Of a stretch of 64,000 nucleotides of DNA, positions 16,724-25,299 are shown piece by piece. The position numbers and the translations under genes were made by a program. The notes below the pieces were generated by a model that ran no database searches, was not told where the DNA came from, and saw only the letters and a list, made by a program, of their open reading frames with translations. How positions within the stretch are numbered: the first letter of the stretch is position 1; every line of letters begins with the position of its first letter. The DNA is taken from the NCBI GenBank assembly GCA_947488655.1, contig CANKZZ010000002.1, forward strand, positions 62,001 through 126,000. Reading direction: 5' to 3'. Source of the DNA: an uncultured Psychroserpens sp. Lineage in GTDB: Bacteria > Bacteroidota > Bacteroidia > Flavobacteriales > Flavobacteriaceae.

Positions 16724-17602
16724 TTAATAATAGAGTTGATCTGTCTTTAAATTTAAGAAGCGTTGCGTGGCAATAAACGTACTAATCCATGTAATTAAGA
16801 TGCCAAGAATAAAAATACCACCAAATAACACACCTATAAGTAAGGGATTTTGTAGAAGCTCTAACTCTGGGAAATTATCATTTAAATAATATAAAACAAC
16901 TCCCATACCTAATAGCGCAACTATAGCTCCAATAACACCTAATTGTATGCTCTTTGCAACAAAAGGTTTTCTAATAAACCGTTTAGTCGCACCAACCATT
17001 TGCATAGTTTTTATAATAAAACGTTTAGAGTACACTGCCAATCTTATAGAGCTGTTAATTAATAAAACAGCAATTAAGGTAAATATGGCACTTAAAATTA
17101 ACACCCAAAGTGTAATTTTTTTGACATTTTCATTCATGATTTCTACCAAATCATTATCGTATTTAATGTCTTCAACAAAGGCCTTATTAGACAACTCTGC
17201 AGTAATGCCATCTAAAGTTTCATTGGTAACATAATCTGCATTTAAATAAACATCAATAGAGTTTTGTAAAGGATTTGTACCTAAAAACTCCATAAAATCT
17301 TCTCCAATATCAGATTTTACAACCTGTGCAGCTTCCTCCTTAGAAACATATTTGGCTTCTTTGGTATAATCTGCCATAGCCAAACTTTTTTTAAGTTGAT
17401 TAACCTCAACCTCTTTAGCAGAGTCACTTAAATAAATAGTAACCACAACTTGCTCTCTAAAATGGTCTGCCAGTTTTTTAGCATTTAACACTAATAACCC
17501 CAAGCAACCCAATAAAAATAAGACTAAAGCAATACTTATTACAACAGAAAAGTATGAAGAAATTAATTTTCGTTTTTGATATTGATCAAAAGATGATGCC
17601 AT
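16724..17602 (-). CDS. ftsX: Cell division protein FtsX
   Basis: This 292-residue protein has the FtsX layout: a transmembrane helix at about residues 18-40, an extracytoplasmic domain (REQVVVTIYLSDSAKEVEV to about 165), then three further helices with the FtsX signature MQMVGATKRFIRKPF. With the ATPase FtsE it forms an ABC-type complex that activates peptidoglycan hydrolases at the septum. ftsE is not adjacent here, as is common in Bacteroidota. It is the first gene of the minus-strand envelope run, divergent from leuS. Confidence 0.9.
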   Translation of the reverse strand: MASSFDQYQKRKLISSYFSVVISIALVLFLLGCLGLLVLNAKKLADHFREQVVVTIYLSDSAKEVEVNQLKKSLAMADYTKEAKYVSKEEAAQVVKSDIGEDFMEFLGTNPLQNSIDVYLNADYVTNETLDGITAELSNKAFVEDIKYDNDLVEIMNENVKKITLWVLILSAIFTLIAVLLINSSIRLAVYSKRFIIKTMQMVGATKRFIRKPFVAKSIQLGVIGAIVALLGMGVVLYYLNDNFPELELLQNPLLIGVLFGGIFILGILITWISTFIATQRFLNLKTDQLYY

Positions 17603-17693
17603 AAAATGTATAGATTAATGCTGTAAAAATATAAAAGAATTTGTTTGTTTAATGATTACAACGCTTAAACTTTTAATTGTGTTGTAATACCTT

Positions 17694-17714
17694 TAAATTT
17701 GCGGTCTAAATTTG
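17694..17714 (+). promoter_or_regulatory. Two overlapping -7-like boxes upstream of leuS
   Basis: TAAATTTG occurs at 17694-17701 and again at 17707-17714, both matching TAnnTTTG. The first leaves a short leader before the ATG at 17725; the second would leave almost none. Which is used cannot be told from sequence. Confidence 0.4.
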
Positions 17715-17724
17715 CAATTATACC

Positions 17725-20577
17725 ATGAGTTATCATTTTAATGAGATAGAAGCCAAGTGGCAAAAATATTGGGCAGAAAACAACACATTTAAAGCTGTTA
17801 ACGATAGCGATAAACCCAAATATTATGTGTTAGATATGTTTCCTTATCCATCTGGAGCAGGATTACACGTTGGGCATCCATTAGGTTATATTGCAAGCGA
17901 TATTTATGCACGTTACAAGCGTCATAAAGGGTTTAATGTATTGCATCCTCAAGGGTATGATAGTTTTGGTTTACCTGCAGAGCAATATGCAATTCAAACT
18001 GGTCAACATCCAGCAATTACTACAGAAACCAATATAAAAACCTATCGTCGTCAATTAGACCAAATCGGTTTTTCATTTGATTGGAGTAGAGAAGTACGTA
18101 CTTCAAATCCAGAATATTACAAATGGACACAATGGATTTTTATCCAACTTTTTGAATCTTGGTATAATAATGCTACAAACAAAGCAGAATCTATTGACAC
18201 TTTAATTTCTATATTTTCTTCGGAAGGTAGCGCAGAGGTTAACGCAGAGTGTGATGAAGATATTACTATTTTTTCTTCGGAAGAATGGAACAGTTTTTCT
18301 TCGGAAAAACAACAAGACATCTTATTAAAATACAGGTTAACATATTTAGCAGAAACCGAAGTTAATTGGTGTCCAGCATTAGGAACCGTTTTAGCAAACG
18401 ACGAAATAGTCAATGGTGTTTCAGAGCGTGGAGGACATCCTGTAATGCGTAAAAAAATGACACAATGGAGCATGCGAATTTCTGCCTATGCAGAACGTTT
18501 ACTTCAAGGATTAAACACTATTGATTGGACAGACTCGCTTAAGGAAAGTCAGCGTAACTGGATTGGGAAATCGGTTGGAGCTTCGGTAACGTTTAATGTA
18601 ATTCCTGCTGTCACTCAGAGCGCTAGCGAAGAGTCTCATTTAATCGAGGTTTTCACTACACGACCTGATACTATCTTTGGTGTTAGTTTCATGACCTTAG
18701 CTCCAGAGCACGAACTCGTGTCACGAATCGTGACTGATGAGCAAAAAGCCGACGTTGAAGCTTATATCACAGCTACAGCAAAACGTAGTGAACGTGATCG
18801 TATGGCAGATGTAAAAACAATTTCGGGAGCTTTTACAGGTGCTTATGCAGAACATCCATTTACTAAAGAACCCATTCCAATCTGGATTGGAGATTACGTT
18901 TTAGCTGGCTACGGAACAGGAGCAGTAATGTCTGTACCATGTGGAGACCAACGAGATTATGATTTTGCTAAGCACTTTAATATTCCTATTCCTAACATTT
19001 TTGAAGGCGTAGATATTAGTGAAGAGGCTTATGGAGCAAAAGACAATGTAAGAATAGCAAACAGTGAATTTCTAAACGGATTAAACTATAAAAAAGCGAG
19101 TAAAACTGCTATTTACGAACTAGAAAAACTTGGTCAAGGTGTAGGTAAAACAAACTATAGATTGCGAGATGCTGTCTTTTCTAGACAACGATATTGGGGA
19201 GAACCATTCCCAGTGTATTATGTGAATGGAATGCCACAAATGATTGATAAACAACATTTGCCAATCGTACTGCCAGAAGTTGAAAAATACCTTCCAACCG
19301 AAGAAGGCGAGCCACCTTTAGGTCGCGCAGATGTTTGGGCTTGGTGTACAGAAAGTAATGCGGTTGTAAGTAATGATAAAATAAATAATACAACAATACA
19401 TCCTTTAGAACTCAACACCATGCCAGGTTGGGCAGGAAGCTCATGGTATTTCTTTAGATATATGGAAGATGCTGCCAATAGAGGAGACAATTTTGCAAGT
19501 GAAGACGCACTCAACTATTGGGAAAACGTCGATTTATATATTGGAGGAAGCGAGCATGCAACAGGACATTTACTCTACTCACGTTTTTGGGTAAAGTTTA
19601 TGAAAGATCGCGGTTTTGTAAATGTTGATGAACCTTTTAAAAAGTTGATTAACCAAGGGATGATACTTGGGACTAGTGCTTTTGTTTACAGAGAAGATGG
19701 AACAAATAACTATTTATCTAAAGGGTTAATTGAAGGTAAGAATGTTCACCCAATCCACGTGAAAGTAGAATATGTGAATTCTTCAGATGAATTGGATATT
19801 GAAGGATTAAAAAAAGATAGTGAGTTTGGTGATGATTTTAACAATGCAGAGTTTCGTTTAGAAGATGGTGTTTACAAAGTTGGTCGCGAAGTCGAAAAAA
19901 TGTCTAAATCCAAATACAACGTAGTTAATCCTGATGCGATTTGTGAGCAATATGGAGCAGACAGCCTACGTCTTTACGAAATGTTTTTAGGACCATTAGA
20001 GCAAGCTAAACCTTGGAATACTGCTGGTATTACTGGAGTTCACGGTTTCCTAAAAAAACTATGGAAATTGTATGTTGATGACAACGGTTTAAAAGTTAAT
20101 GATGCTGAGCCAACAGCAGTTAATTTAAAGACTTTGCACAAAACCATCAAAAAAGTAGAAGACGATATTGAGAACTTCTCGTTCAATACATCAGTGTCTA
20201 CATTTATGATTGCGTCAAATGAATTCACTGCTCAAAAATGTACGAGTAAAGCAATTTTAGAACCATTTTTAATTTTATTATCGCCTTACGCACCACATAT
20301 TGCTGAAGAATTATGGAGTAGACTTGGAAATGACGAATCCATCTCAACAGCAACATTCCCTGAGTTTGAAGAAAAATATCTAATAGAGAGTAGTAAAAAT
20401 TATCCGATTTCTTTTAACGGTAAAATGCGTTTTACCTTAGAGTTACCAATGGATATGAGCAAAGATGATATTGAAAAAATAGTCATGGCTCACGAAAAAA
20501 CAATTGCACAATTAGAAGGTCGTACACCTAAAAAAGTGATTGTGGTTCCTGGTAAAATTGTAAATATTGTAGGATAA
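17725..20577 (+). CDS. leuS: Leucyl-tRNA synthetase
   Basis: The 950-residue class Ia synthetase carries HVGH (residues 48-51, the HIGH motif), KMSKS (725-729), and the CP1 editing domain with TTRPDT. It charges tRNA-Leu and hydrolyses mischarged norvaline or isoleucine. Two stretches are odd. Residues about 160-195 hold a polar insertion with three FSSE tripeptide copies, each encoded by TTCTTCGGAA. Residues about 293-305 (IPAVTQSASEESH) are encoded by a palindromic GC-rich segment resembling a REP element, just before the editing core. Both keep the frame, so the enzyme is probably functional. Confidence 0.97.
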   Translation: MSYHFNEIEAKWQKYWAENNTFKAVNDSDKPKYYVLDMFPYPSGAGLHVGHPLGYIASDIYARYKRHKGFNVLHPQGYDSFGLPAEQYAIQTGQHPAITTETNIKTYRRQLDQIGFSFDWSREVRTSNPEYYKWTQWIFIQLFESWYNNATNKAESIDTLISIFSSEGSAEVNAECDEDITIFSSEEWNSFSSEKQQDILLKYRLTYLAETEVNWCPALGTVLANDEIVNGVSERGGHPVMRKKMTQWSMRISAYAERLLQGLNTIDWTDSLKESQRNWIGKSVGASVTFNVIPAVTQSASEESHLIEVFTTRPDTIFGVSFMTLAPEHELVSRIVTDEQKADVEAYITATAKRSERDRMADVKTISGAFTGAYAEHPFTKEPIPIWIGDYVLAGYGTGAVMSVPCGDQRDYDFAKHFNIPIPNIFEGVDISEEAYGAKDNVRIANSEFLNGLNYKKASKTAIYELEKLGQGVGKTNYRLRDAVFSRQRYWGEPFPVYYVNGMPQMIDKQHLPIVLPEVEKYLPTEEGEPPLGRADVWAWCTESNAVVSNDKINNTTIHPLELNTMPGWAGSSWYFFRYMEDAANRGDNFASEDALNYWENVDLYIGGSEHATGHLLYSRFWVKFMKDRGFVNVDEPFKKLINQGMILGTSAFVYREDGTNNYLSKGLIEGKNVHPIHVKVEYVNSSDELDIEGLKKDSEFGDDFNNAEFRLEDGVYKVGREVEKMSKSKYNVVNPDAICEQYGADSLRLYEMFLGPLEQAKPWNTAGITGVHGFLKKLWKLYVDDNGLKVNDAEPTAVNLKTLHKTIKKVEDDIENFSFNTSVSTFMIASNEFTAQKCTSKAILEPFLILLSPYAPHIAEELWSRLGNDESISTATFPEFEEKYLIESSKNYPISFNGKMRFTLELPMDMSKDDIEKIVMAHEKTIAQLEGRTPKKVIVVPGKIVNIVG
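18602..18640. repeat. REP-like palindromic segment inside leuS
   Basis: The segment contains CGCTAGCG, a perfect 8-base palindrome, flanked by ACTC (18612-18615) and GAGT (18631-18634), and starts with TTCCTGC as does the intergenic hairpin at 5639. It is richer in G+C than the gene around it and encodes residues without obvious counterpart in other LeuRS sequences I know. Confidence 0.45.
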
Positions 20578-20638
20578 AATAGTATTTAGTCACTAGTTAT
20601 TAATTGGCAGTAACTGTTTTGTTTTAAAGTTATTATGT

Positions 20639-20938
20639 ATGAAAAGAGTTGTGTTTATTTTAATTCTCCTTTTAAGTTTTGCTTGTTCTACTTCGGAAAA
20701 GCAAACTGTAGAATTATCTTGCGGACAATGTAAATTTGGTCTCACTTCACAAGAAGGCTGCGATTTGGCAGTACGCATTAACGACAAAGCATATTTTGTA
20801 GATGGCGCAAATATTGACGATTTTGGCGATGCTCATGACGAAAATACAGGTTTTTGCGAAGTGATTAGAACTGCAGAAGTATCTGGAGATATAGAAAAAA
20901 ATAGATTTAAAATAGAAACTATAAAACTTAAAGATTAA
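20639..20938 (+). CDS. DUF6370-type cysteine-containing lipoprotein
   Basis: The 99-residue protein begins MKRVVFILILLLSFAC, a lipoprotein signal with the lipidated cysteine at 16. The mature part holds CGQCKFGL, GCDLAV and GFCEVIRTA. This cysteine arrangement is characteristic of DUF6370; it could bind a metal or form disulfides, but the function is unknown. The stop overlaps the start of the next gene by one base (TAATG), so the two are co-translated. Confidence 0.7.
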   Translation: MKRVVFILILLLSFACSTSEKQTVELSCGQCKFGLTSQEGCDLAVRINDKAYFVDGANIDDFGDAHDENTGFCEVIRTAEVSGDIEKNRFKIETIKLKD

Positions 20939-21303
20939 TGCGCTTTGCTCCAGGGAAATATGACAAAGTTATTCTGTTTTTTTTCGCAGTTTTTTCAATT
21001 GGATTATTTTTTAATTGGGTTTTTGAAGAGCAATTTGATGAGAAAGTGTGGCACTCTAATCCGTCGAGGCGTTACAAAATGGCTGATGACATAATTGACG
21101 ATGAAATTTTTATAGGAAAATCTAAGCAAGACATCATCGAAGTTTTAGGAGAACCTGTAGACCCATTACAATCTGAAAAAGATATTTTAAATTATAAAAT
21201 TGGGACGCCTCCTAGTTTTAGAGAGCTCAAACGAGAAGAACTGATTATTGTATTTGAAAACAACGTAGCCAACGAAGTGTTTAGGGTAAGAATGGAGGAT
21301 TAA
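20938..21303 (+). CDS. BamE/SmpA-like small membrane-anchored protein
   Basis: The 121-residue protein has one N-terminal transmembrane segment (about residues 10-26). The following domain has FIGKSKQDIIEVLGEPVD, the pattern of the BamE/SmpA fold (a GMSxxxVxxLLGxP-type motif), then a strand pair ending LIIVFENNVANEVFRVRM. It is shorter than true BamE and has no lipobox. It is probably coupled to the DUF6370 lipoprotein gene. Function is unknown. Confidence 0.6.
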   Translation: MRFAPGKYDKVILFFFAVFSIGLFFNWVFEEQFDEKVWHSNPSRRYKMADDIIDDEIFIGKSKQDIIEVLGEPVDPLQSEKDILNYKIGTPPSFRELKREELIIVFENNVANEVFRVRMED

Positions 21304-21434
21304 ACTGACAATTTTTCTTATTATCAAATTGGCTTACTTTTTGCTATCTTAGTATTAAAACCAAACCTTATTTTAAATGGTAGTTGAGTTATTATTTTAA
21401 ATCTATTTGGTTAAACAATTAAATTCTAAAAATT

Positions 21435-22139
21435 ATGAACGGAATGATGGGATATTACATATTAATTGGTGCCATTGCATTGGTAAGCTGGTTAGTAAGT
21501 AGTCAATTAAAAAGAAAATTTGCAAAGTACTCTAAAGTGCAATTGCGAAATGGTATGAGTGGTCGGGAAATTGCTGAGAAAATGCTTGCAGATAATGGTA
21601 TTAGTGATGTTGAGGTGATTTCTGTAGCTGGTCAATTGACAGATCATTACAACCCAAAAAATAAAACGGTAAATTTAAGTGAGGCAGTTTACAATCAACG
21701 TAATGCAGCTGCTGCAGCTGTAGCAGCACATGAGGTTGGTCATGCAGTACAACATGCTCAAGCATATAGTGCGTTAGGTATGCGATCTGCATTAGTGCCC
21801 ATTGTAAGTGTAACTTCTGGGATGTCTCAATGGCTGGTTATTGGTGGTTTAATTCTTGGAGCTGCTGCTGGTGTAGGTTTAGGATACTGGGTTTCTATTG
21901 CAGGATTAGTATTTATGGGTTTTGCTACCTTATTTAGCTTTATTACTTTGCCTGTAGAATATGATGCTAGTAATCGAGCATTAGCTTGGTTAAAAAATAA
22001 AAACATGGTAACTCCAGAGGAGTATGCAGGATCTGAAGATGCTCTTAAATGGGCAGCTAGAACATATCTTGTTGCAGCTTTAGGTGCTTTGGCCTCTTTA
22101 TTATATTGGGCTATGCAAGTATTTGGAGGTCGCGATTAA
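21435..22139 (+). CDS. Zinc metallopeptidase (membrane, Zn_peptidase_2)
   Basis: The 234-residue protein has HEVGH with His99, Glu100 and His103, the zincin zinc-binding motif, flanked by AAAAAVAA. Hydrophobic helices lie at 5-22, about 118-175 and 208-229. This is the YugP-type neutral zinc metallopeptidase family of the inner membrane; substrates are unknown. A strong TTCCGAAGAA copy lies 3 bases past its stop, and a hairpin terminator follows. Confidence 0.85.
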   Translation: MNGMMGYYILIGAIALVSWLVSSQLKRKFAKYSKVQLRNGMSGREIAEKMLADNGISDVEVISVAGQLTDHYNPKNKTVNLSEAVYNQRNAAAAAVAAHEVGHAVQHAQAYSALGMRSALVPIVSVTSGMSQWLVIGGLILGAAAGVGLGYWVSIAGLVFMGFATLFSFITLPVEYDASNRALAWLKNKNMVTPEEYAGSEDALKWAARTYLVAALGALASLLYWAMQVFGGRD

Positions 22140-22163
22140 TATTTCCGAAGAAAAAAAGAATAG

Positions 22164-22206
22164 AAACCGAATGGCAATTTTTAATACGTTATTCGGTTTT
22201 GTTTTA
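22164..22206 (+). terminator. Intrinsic terminator after the metallopeptidase gene
   Basis: AAACCGAAT (22164-22172) pairs with ATTCGGTTT (22191-22199), followed by TGTTTTA. The loop is long, so confidence is moderate. Confidence 0.55.
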
Positions 22207-22239
22207 TTACTTTAGATTAAACTAAATCAATTATTACTT

Positions 22240-22965
22240 ATGGAAAATTCTAATTTTAATCAATTTGAAAGTATTGATAACAAGATGTTAGTAAGCAGAC
22301 TCGCAGTTTCAGATCGAACTGCATTTTATAAAAAGACTTATGCACATGTTGCAGGTGGAGTTTTGGTTTTTATTTTGTTTGAGTGGTTGTTGCTACAAAG
22401 CGATACAATTGTAGAATTTGCTTTATCAATGACTCAAGGAATGCGCTGGTTGTTAATGCTTGGCGGTTTTATGTTAGTAACTACGTATGCCGAAAGAATG
22501 ACTATGAAAACTCAAGATAAAACAAAGCAGTATTTGGCTTATGGTTTATACATATTTGCTCAGGCATTTATTTTTGTACCAATGATTTATATTGCTGCAA
22601 TTTATATGGAAACAGGACCAGAAATGTTAAAACAAGCAGCAATTGTAACTCTAGCTTTGTTTACTGGATTAACTGCTGTTGTTTTTGTAACTAAAAAGGA
22701 TTTCTCTTTTATGAAAACGGGACTCACCATCGGATTTTTTATCGCGCTTGGTTTAATTGTGGCTGGCTCATTATTTGGGTTTAATCTTGGCTTATGGTTT
22801 TCGGTTGGGATGTGTTTATTAGCAGGAGGTTCAATTTTATACCAAACATCAAATTTAATTAATAAATATACAGAAGATGATTATATACCAGCATCACTAG
22901 GCTTATTTGCATCGTTGATGTTGCTTTTTTGGTATGTTTTACAAATTTTTATGTCTAGAGACTAA
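22240..22965 (+). CDS. Bax inhibitor-1 family membrane protein
   Basis: The 241-residue protein has seven transmembrane segments and the family's signature near the start (VSDRTAFYKKTYAHVAGG, LFEWLLL). It belongs to the Bax inhibitor-1/YbhL/YccA (TMBIM) superfamily of membrane channels or regulators, for which calcium leak and protease-regulation roles are known in other organisms; none is proven for bacteria like this one. Single-gene unit, closed by a strong terminator at 23011. Confidence 0.85.
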   Translation: MENSNFNQFESIDNKMLVSRLAVSDRTAFYKKTYAHVAGGVLVFILFEWLLLQSDTIVEFALSMTQGMRWLLMLGGFMLVTTYAERMTMKTQDKTKQYLAYGLYIFAQAFIFVPMIYIAAIYMETGPEMLKQAAIVTLALFTGLTAVVFVTKKDFSFMKTGLTIGFFIALGLIVAGSLFGFNLGLWFSVGMCLLAGGSILYQTSNLINKYTEDDYIPASLGLFASLMLLFWYVLQIFMSRD

Positions 22966-23010
22966 AACTACACTATCTTATTTTATAACAAATAGTTATA
23001 TAAATGTTAG

Positions 23011-23045
23011 AAAAAGCACCCTAAAAAAAGGGTGCTTTTTCTGTT
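23011..23045 (+). terminator. Strong intrinsic terminator
   Basis: AAAAAGCACCC (23011-23021) pairs with GGGTGCTTTTT (23030-23040), continuing CTGTTTTT. Confidence 0.85.
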
Positions 23046-23139
23046 TTTATAGGTATATGTGCTTAATGATTAATTAGTTACATATCTTATTAATCATGAT
23101 AATATAACTATAATTTTAATCACGAGAGTTTACGCTTAA

Positions 23140-23157
23140 ATGTTGTAGAGATCTACA
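23140..23157 (+). promoter_or_regulatory. Candidate operator 1 of the island (ATGTTGTAGAG...CTAC)
   Basis: ATGTTGTAGAG is followed by AT and CTACACC, with a perfect inverted repeat TGTAGA-GA-TCTACA. It lies 118 bases before the ATG at 23258. Similar elements occur at 26428 and 28814. The site is a candidate for binding by the response regulator at 23826, which is inference. Confidence 0.45.
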
Positions 23158-23179
23158 CCAACTTTGTAACATCATTAAA

Positions 23180-23191
23180 TTGTTGCAACAA
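23180..23191. promoter_or_regulatory. Palindrome TTGTTGCAACAA
   Basis: A perfect 12-base palindrome in the leader region of the 23258 gene; possible second regulatory site. No family assignment is possible. Confidence 0.3.
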
Positions 23192-23257
23192 AGAATGACA
23201 GGTAGATGTCGAAAAACCTAATAACGAGTAGACAATCAATTAATAAAATTTAATATT

Positions 23258-23767
23258 ATGGCTAAAATAAGTGTAACAAATATTACAGTAAATGTAAATG
23301 AGTATGCAGCTGCATACAAAGCAAATGGTCTTGGTGATATACCAGCAGGAACAACAGTAAGTGATGTTGTAGGTAATATAGATAAAAAACTTAAAAAAGA
23401 TCTTGCTGCAAGTTGGCCTTCAGCTTTTGAGCCTTATGCAAGTTATCAAACAGATAATGCGATAATGGCACCTTGGAAAAATAATGTTGGTGGTCAAGCA
23501 CCAAAATGTGTAACCGATGCAATCACTCAAGACTTCTCTAGCTGGGAACTGCCTGTAGATAAAGCTACTATTACAGGGATGGCAAAACAAATTACACAAG
23601 AAATTGCCAACAATGGTGGTTTAACTGGTACATTTTATGGTAAACACCAATTAGGTGGAGCAGAAACAATTTATTGGGGAGTTGCCTTTACAACAGCTCC
23701 AGTTATAAATAACCCTGAAGAAATGGGAGTTATTTATGCGTTTTCTGCTGTATTAGGATTAAACTAA
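23258..23767 (+). CDS. Unrecognised soluble protein, 169 residues
   Basis: I do not recognise this family. The protein has no signal peptide or membrane segment; residues 36-60 are predicted helical (VSDVVGNIDKKLKKDLAASWPSAFEP), and the C-terminal part has many glycines and ends EMGVIYAFSAVLGLN. It has one cysteine (PKCVTD). The leader is long (about 290 bases after the previous gene) and holds a candidate operator at 23140 and a palindrome at 23180. It lies convergently to the response regulator gene. Its control element links it to the two-component island, so it could be an output or sensing partner. Confidence 0.75.
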   Translation: MAKISVTNITVNVNEYAAAYKANGLGDIPAGTTVSDVVGNIDKKLKKDLAASWPSAFEPYASYQTDNAIMAPWKNNVGGQAPKCVTDAITQDFSSWELPVDKATITGMAKQITQEIANNGGLTGTFYGKHQLGGAETIYWGVAFTTAPVINNPEEMGVIYAFSAVLGLN

Positions 23768-23789
23768 TATTTAAAGAAGTAAAAGCGAA

Positions 23790-23821
23790 AACTGAATCAA
23801 TTAAATTGATTCAGTTTTTTT
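23790..23821. terminator. Bidirectional intrinsic terminator
   Basis: AACTGAATCAA (23790-23800) pairs with TTGATTCAGTT (23806-23816) and T runs follow on the plus side. It ends the 23258 gene; the convergent response regulator stops at 23826. Confidence 0.7.
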
Positions 23822-23825
23822 ATGT

Positions 23826-24503
23826 TTAGAATTGTTCTTCGAGATTCACTAACTTATTCTGTATAGCATAAACGACTAAACCAGCGAGGTTTTTAGATTC
23901 GGTCTTTAGAAGTAAATTATTGCGATGGCCATCTACAGTTCTTGGGCTAATAAATAGTTTTTCTCCAATTTCATTAGTTGTAAATTGTTTGCAAATTAAC
24001 TCTAACACTTCCTTTTCTCGCTTTGTGAAATAAGTCATATCAAAGTTTGATTTCTTACCTTGATCATTTTTATTCAATAAGCCTTCATGTATAAATTTCA
24101 TGACTTGAGAATCATAATAAAAACCTTTATCTGCAACTTCGTAAATGGTAGTTAGCATGAGTTTTGGTGTGCTATTTTTAGCTAAATAGGCAACAGCTCC
24201 AATTGAAATCATATTGATGATAAAAGGTTTGCTAAAATAACTGGTCAATGCAATAATTTTAATATCTGGGAATTCTTTACGTATGAGTTTGGTGGTTTCT
24301 ACACCATTGAGTCCAGGCATCTTTAGGTCTGTAATAACAATTTCAGGCCTAAGTTGTGCACTTCTCAATTGCGTCATAAGATCATTACCATCTTCGGCAT
24401 CAAAAAAAATATCAATATTTTTTTCTTTGCTTAAAATAGATATAAGACCCTGTCTAAATAACAGCTCATCATCTGCAATTGCTAATGTAATTTTAGTATC
24501 CAT
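23826..24503 (-). CDS. NarL/LuxR-type response regulator
   Basis: This 225-residue regulator has a receiver domain with acidic pocket ADDE (residues 10-13), phospho-acceptor Asp59 in ITDLKMPG, and a C-terminal LuxR-type helix-turn-helix with LTKREKEVLELICK and ISPRTVDGHRNNLL. It should bind direct or inverted repeats as a dimer. It overlaps the kinase gene by 11 bases, so the two form one unit. The inverted GTAG/CTAC elements upstream of three nearby genes are plausible targets. Confidence 0.9.
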   Translation of the reverse strand: MDTKITLAIADDELLFRQGLISILSKEKNIDIFFDAEDGNDLMTQLRSAQLRPEIVITDLKMPGLNGVETTKLIRKEFPDIKIIALTSYFSKPFIINMISIGAVAYLAKNSTPKLMLTTIYEVADKGFYYDSQVMKFIHEGLLNKNDQGKKSNFDMTYFTKREKEVLELICKQFTTNEIGEKLFISPRTVDGHRNNLLLKTESKNLAGLVVYAIQNKLVNLEEQF

Positions 24504-25299
24504 AAGAGTGACAGTTTATAGTAAAAATGCTTCCTGTTTTTTTAGAGCTCTCAACAAAAAGTTGACCATTTAAAATGGCAACTCTACTCTTAATATTTTG
24601 TAATCCAATTCCTGATTTCTTTTTATGTTCGGTAATATCAAATCCCACGCCATTATCCTTAAAGATAAGTTCAAAACCTAGTTTGTTTTTTTTTAATTCC
24701 ATTTCTAATTGATCTGCTTTACCGTGAGTTAGAGCATTATTTATAAGTTCTTGTGCTATTCTAAATACATGTAGTTCGTTACTTTTATTCAGGTGTTCTA
24801 AAGTGTCTATTGCGTGGTTTATTTTAATAGAAGTGTTTGATGTAAACTCTTCAAATAACTCTTCTAACGCCACTTTTAGTCCAAACTTATCTAAAATTGG
24901 AGGCATTAACTCATGTGCAATTTTACGAGCGCTTTCTAAGGTACGTGTTGTAATATCTAATATATGATTTAAAGCTTCTTTCTGTTCTATATTAATTGAC
25001 TCATCGTCTAATAAAACATTAGTTGTTAAACTCACTACATTGAGTTTAGAACTAATGGCATCGTGCAAATCTTGGGCAATACGATTACGCTCTTTTTCTT
25101 GTACATTGATAGTGGTTTGTAATATTTTTTTTTGATGATCTAATTTAATATTGACCTTTTCAACTTCTTTCTCTATAATTTTTTTTCTAGAATAATAGAA
25201 AAATAGAATAAGCCCTAGAGTAACTAACACTAGAAAAATCAAACTATAAACAAGAGCGCCTATGATTTGTTCGTGACTGGCAAAAATGTTTTCTTCCAT
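24493..25299 (-). CDS. HisKA_3 sensor histidine kinase with a minimal sensor
   Basis: The 268-residue protein has a single membrane helix at about residues 12-35, a coiled-coil linker, and a HisKA_3 dimerisation domain with the phospho-accepting His79 in RIAQDLHDAISSKLN. An HATPase_c domain follows with INNALTHGKA and GIGLQNIKSRV. Almost no extracytoplasmic sensor is present. The gene overlaps the preceding 7-TM protein by 40 bases, which suggests the sensor function is carried by that partner protein. It pairs with the LuxR-type regulator downstream. Confidence 0.9.
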   Translation of the reverse strand: MEENIFASHEQIIGALVYSLIFLVLVTLGLILFFYYSRKKIIEKEVEKVNIKLDHQKKILQTTINVQEKERNRIAQDLHDAISSKLNVVSLTTNVLLDDESINIEQKEALNHILDITTRTLESARKIAHELMPPILDKFGLKVALEELFEEFTSNTSIKINHAIDTLEHLNKSNELHVFRIAQELINNALTHGKADQLEMELKKNKLGFELIFKDNGVGFDITEHKKKSGIGLQNIKSRVAILNGQLFVESSKKTGSIFTINCHSYGY

